Source: CAZJUO01 sp964549245 (GTDB lineage Bacteria > Patescibacteriota > Patescibacteriia > UBA10025 > JAHIVO01). From it: DNA of 12,598 bases. The notes below the pieces were generated by a model, which was not told the DNA's origin, searched no databases, and saw only the letters and a list, made by a program, of their open reading frames with translations. Both the position numbers and the translations under genes were made by a program. Location: NCBI GenBank assembly GCA_964549245.1, contig CAZJUO010000032.1, forward strand, positions 1-12,598. The letters run 5' to 3'. Numbering within the stretch: the first letter of the stretch is position 1; every line of letters starts with the position of its first letter. Positions 12,490 to 12,598 of this stretch are shown here, piece after piece.

Positions 12490-12517
12490 GTAATTAGTAA
12501 TTTGTAATTAGTAATTT
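12490..12517. repeat. Heptamer array GTAATTW, four copies
   Basis: GTAATTA and GTAATTT alternate twice, making a perfect 14-nt tandem duplication (12490-12503, 12504-12517). It sits about 12 nt upstream of the MazG-like start, where that operon's promoter would be expected. It shares core and period with the array at 9-29. Confidence 0.85.
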
Positions 12518-12573
12518 GGTGGTTAGCGAATTAAATTTTTTTGGGGAATGTTTGGGTGGTTGTTAAAAAAAAT
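12518..12573. other. Spacer between two heptamer arrays
   Basis: AT-rich stretch with a T7 run and an A8 run and two copies of GGTGGTT. No gene, promoter or terminator could be supported. Confidence 0.4.
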
Positions 12574-12598
12574 ATCAAACATCAAACATCATTTATCA
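12574..12598. repeat. Heptamer array ATCAAAC, running off the window edge
   Basis: ATCAAAC, ATCAAAC, ATCATTT, ATCA: period 7, truncated by the window end. The unit differs from the GTAATTW arrays but the period is the same. Confidence 0.7.

Noticed and set aside
12490..12598. CRISPR array
   Set aside because: Units are 7 nt in direct tandem without unique spacers, and no cas gene is nearby.

Overview
This window is a gene-dense, moderately AT-rich bacterial segment of housekeeping genes plus several small uncharacterised ones. The likely source is a candidate-phyla-radiation (Patescibacteria, Parcubacteria-like) genome. This is inferred from a threonyl-tRNA synthetase without the TGS domain, a compact primary-type sigma factor without region 1.1, short intergenic gaps, and period-7 AT-rich arrays at both ends of the window. 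TGA ends several clear genes (folA, the first sigma gene, thrS), so the standard bacterial code applies. No rRNA, tRNA, CRISPR array, insertion sequence or phage gene was seen.

Layout. 1-1213 (+): a heptamer array, then folA and tmk overlapping by 4 nt (folate/dTMP supply). 1214-3577 (+): two tandem sigma-70 genes, each with its own promoter, an identical 19-nt TTG-start region and its own terminator; they look like a duplicated transcription unit. 3590-5425 (+): gatB from an almost leaderless promoter, followed by a small cysteine-rich protein. 5431-5821 (-): an unknown protein with its own terminator and no convincing start. 5869-6024: a cluster of inverted repeats closed by a plus-strand terminator that has no evident gene. 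6026-6341 (+): a second small Cys/His-rich protein. 6343-8003 (-): hpf, then (upstream) an 85-residue two-helix membrane gene that appears to start at ATA just behind miaA. 8013-8716 (+): a multi-pass membrane protein. 8715-10128 (-): miaB, divergent from a 53-residue single-helix membrane protein (10177-10338, +). 10361-12478 (-): thrS preceded by a MazG-like pyrophosphohydrolase gene. 12490-12598: two further heptamer arrays.

How the genes fit together. Much of the window serves translation: GatB (Gln-tRNA amidation), ThrRS, MiaA and MiaB (successive modification of A37 in tRNAs reading U-starting codons) and HPF (ribosome hibernation). FolA and Tmk feed DNA precursor synthesis, and the MazG-like protein probably cleans the nucleotide pool. 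The two sigma factors could divide promoters that share a -10 element but differ upstream. Promoters are unusually legible, with repeated TTGACA-like and extended -10 (TGnTAnAAT) elements. Starts fall into two classes: non-ATG starts behind strong Shine-Dalgarno sequences, and mostly ATG starts with no Shine-Dalgarno.

The best candidates for something undescribed are the duplicated sigma cassette with its diverged C-terminal extension, the ATA-start/readthrough membrane gene behind miaA, and the hairpin cluster at 5869-6024.
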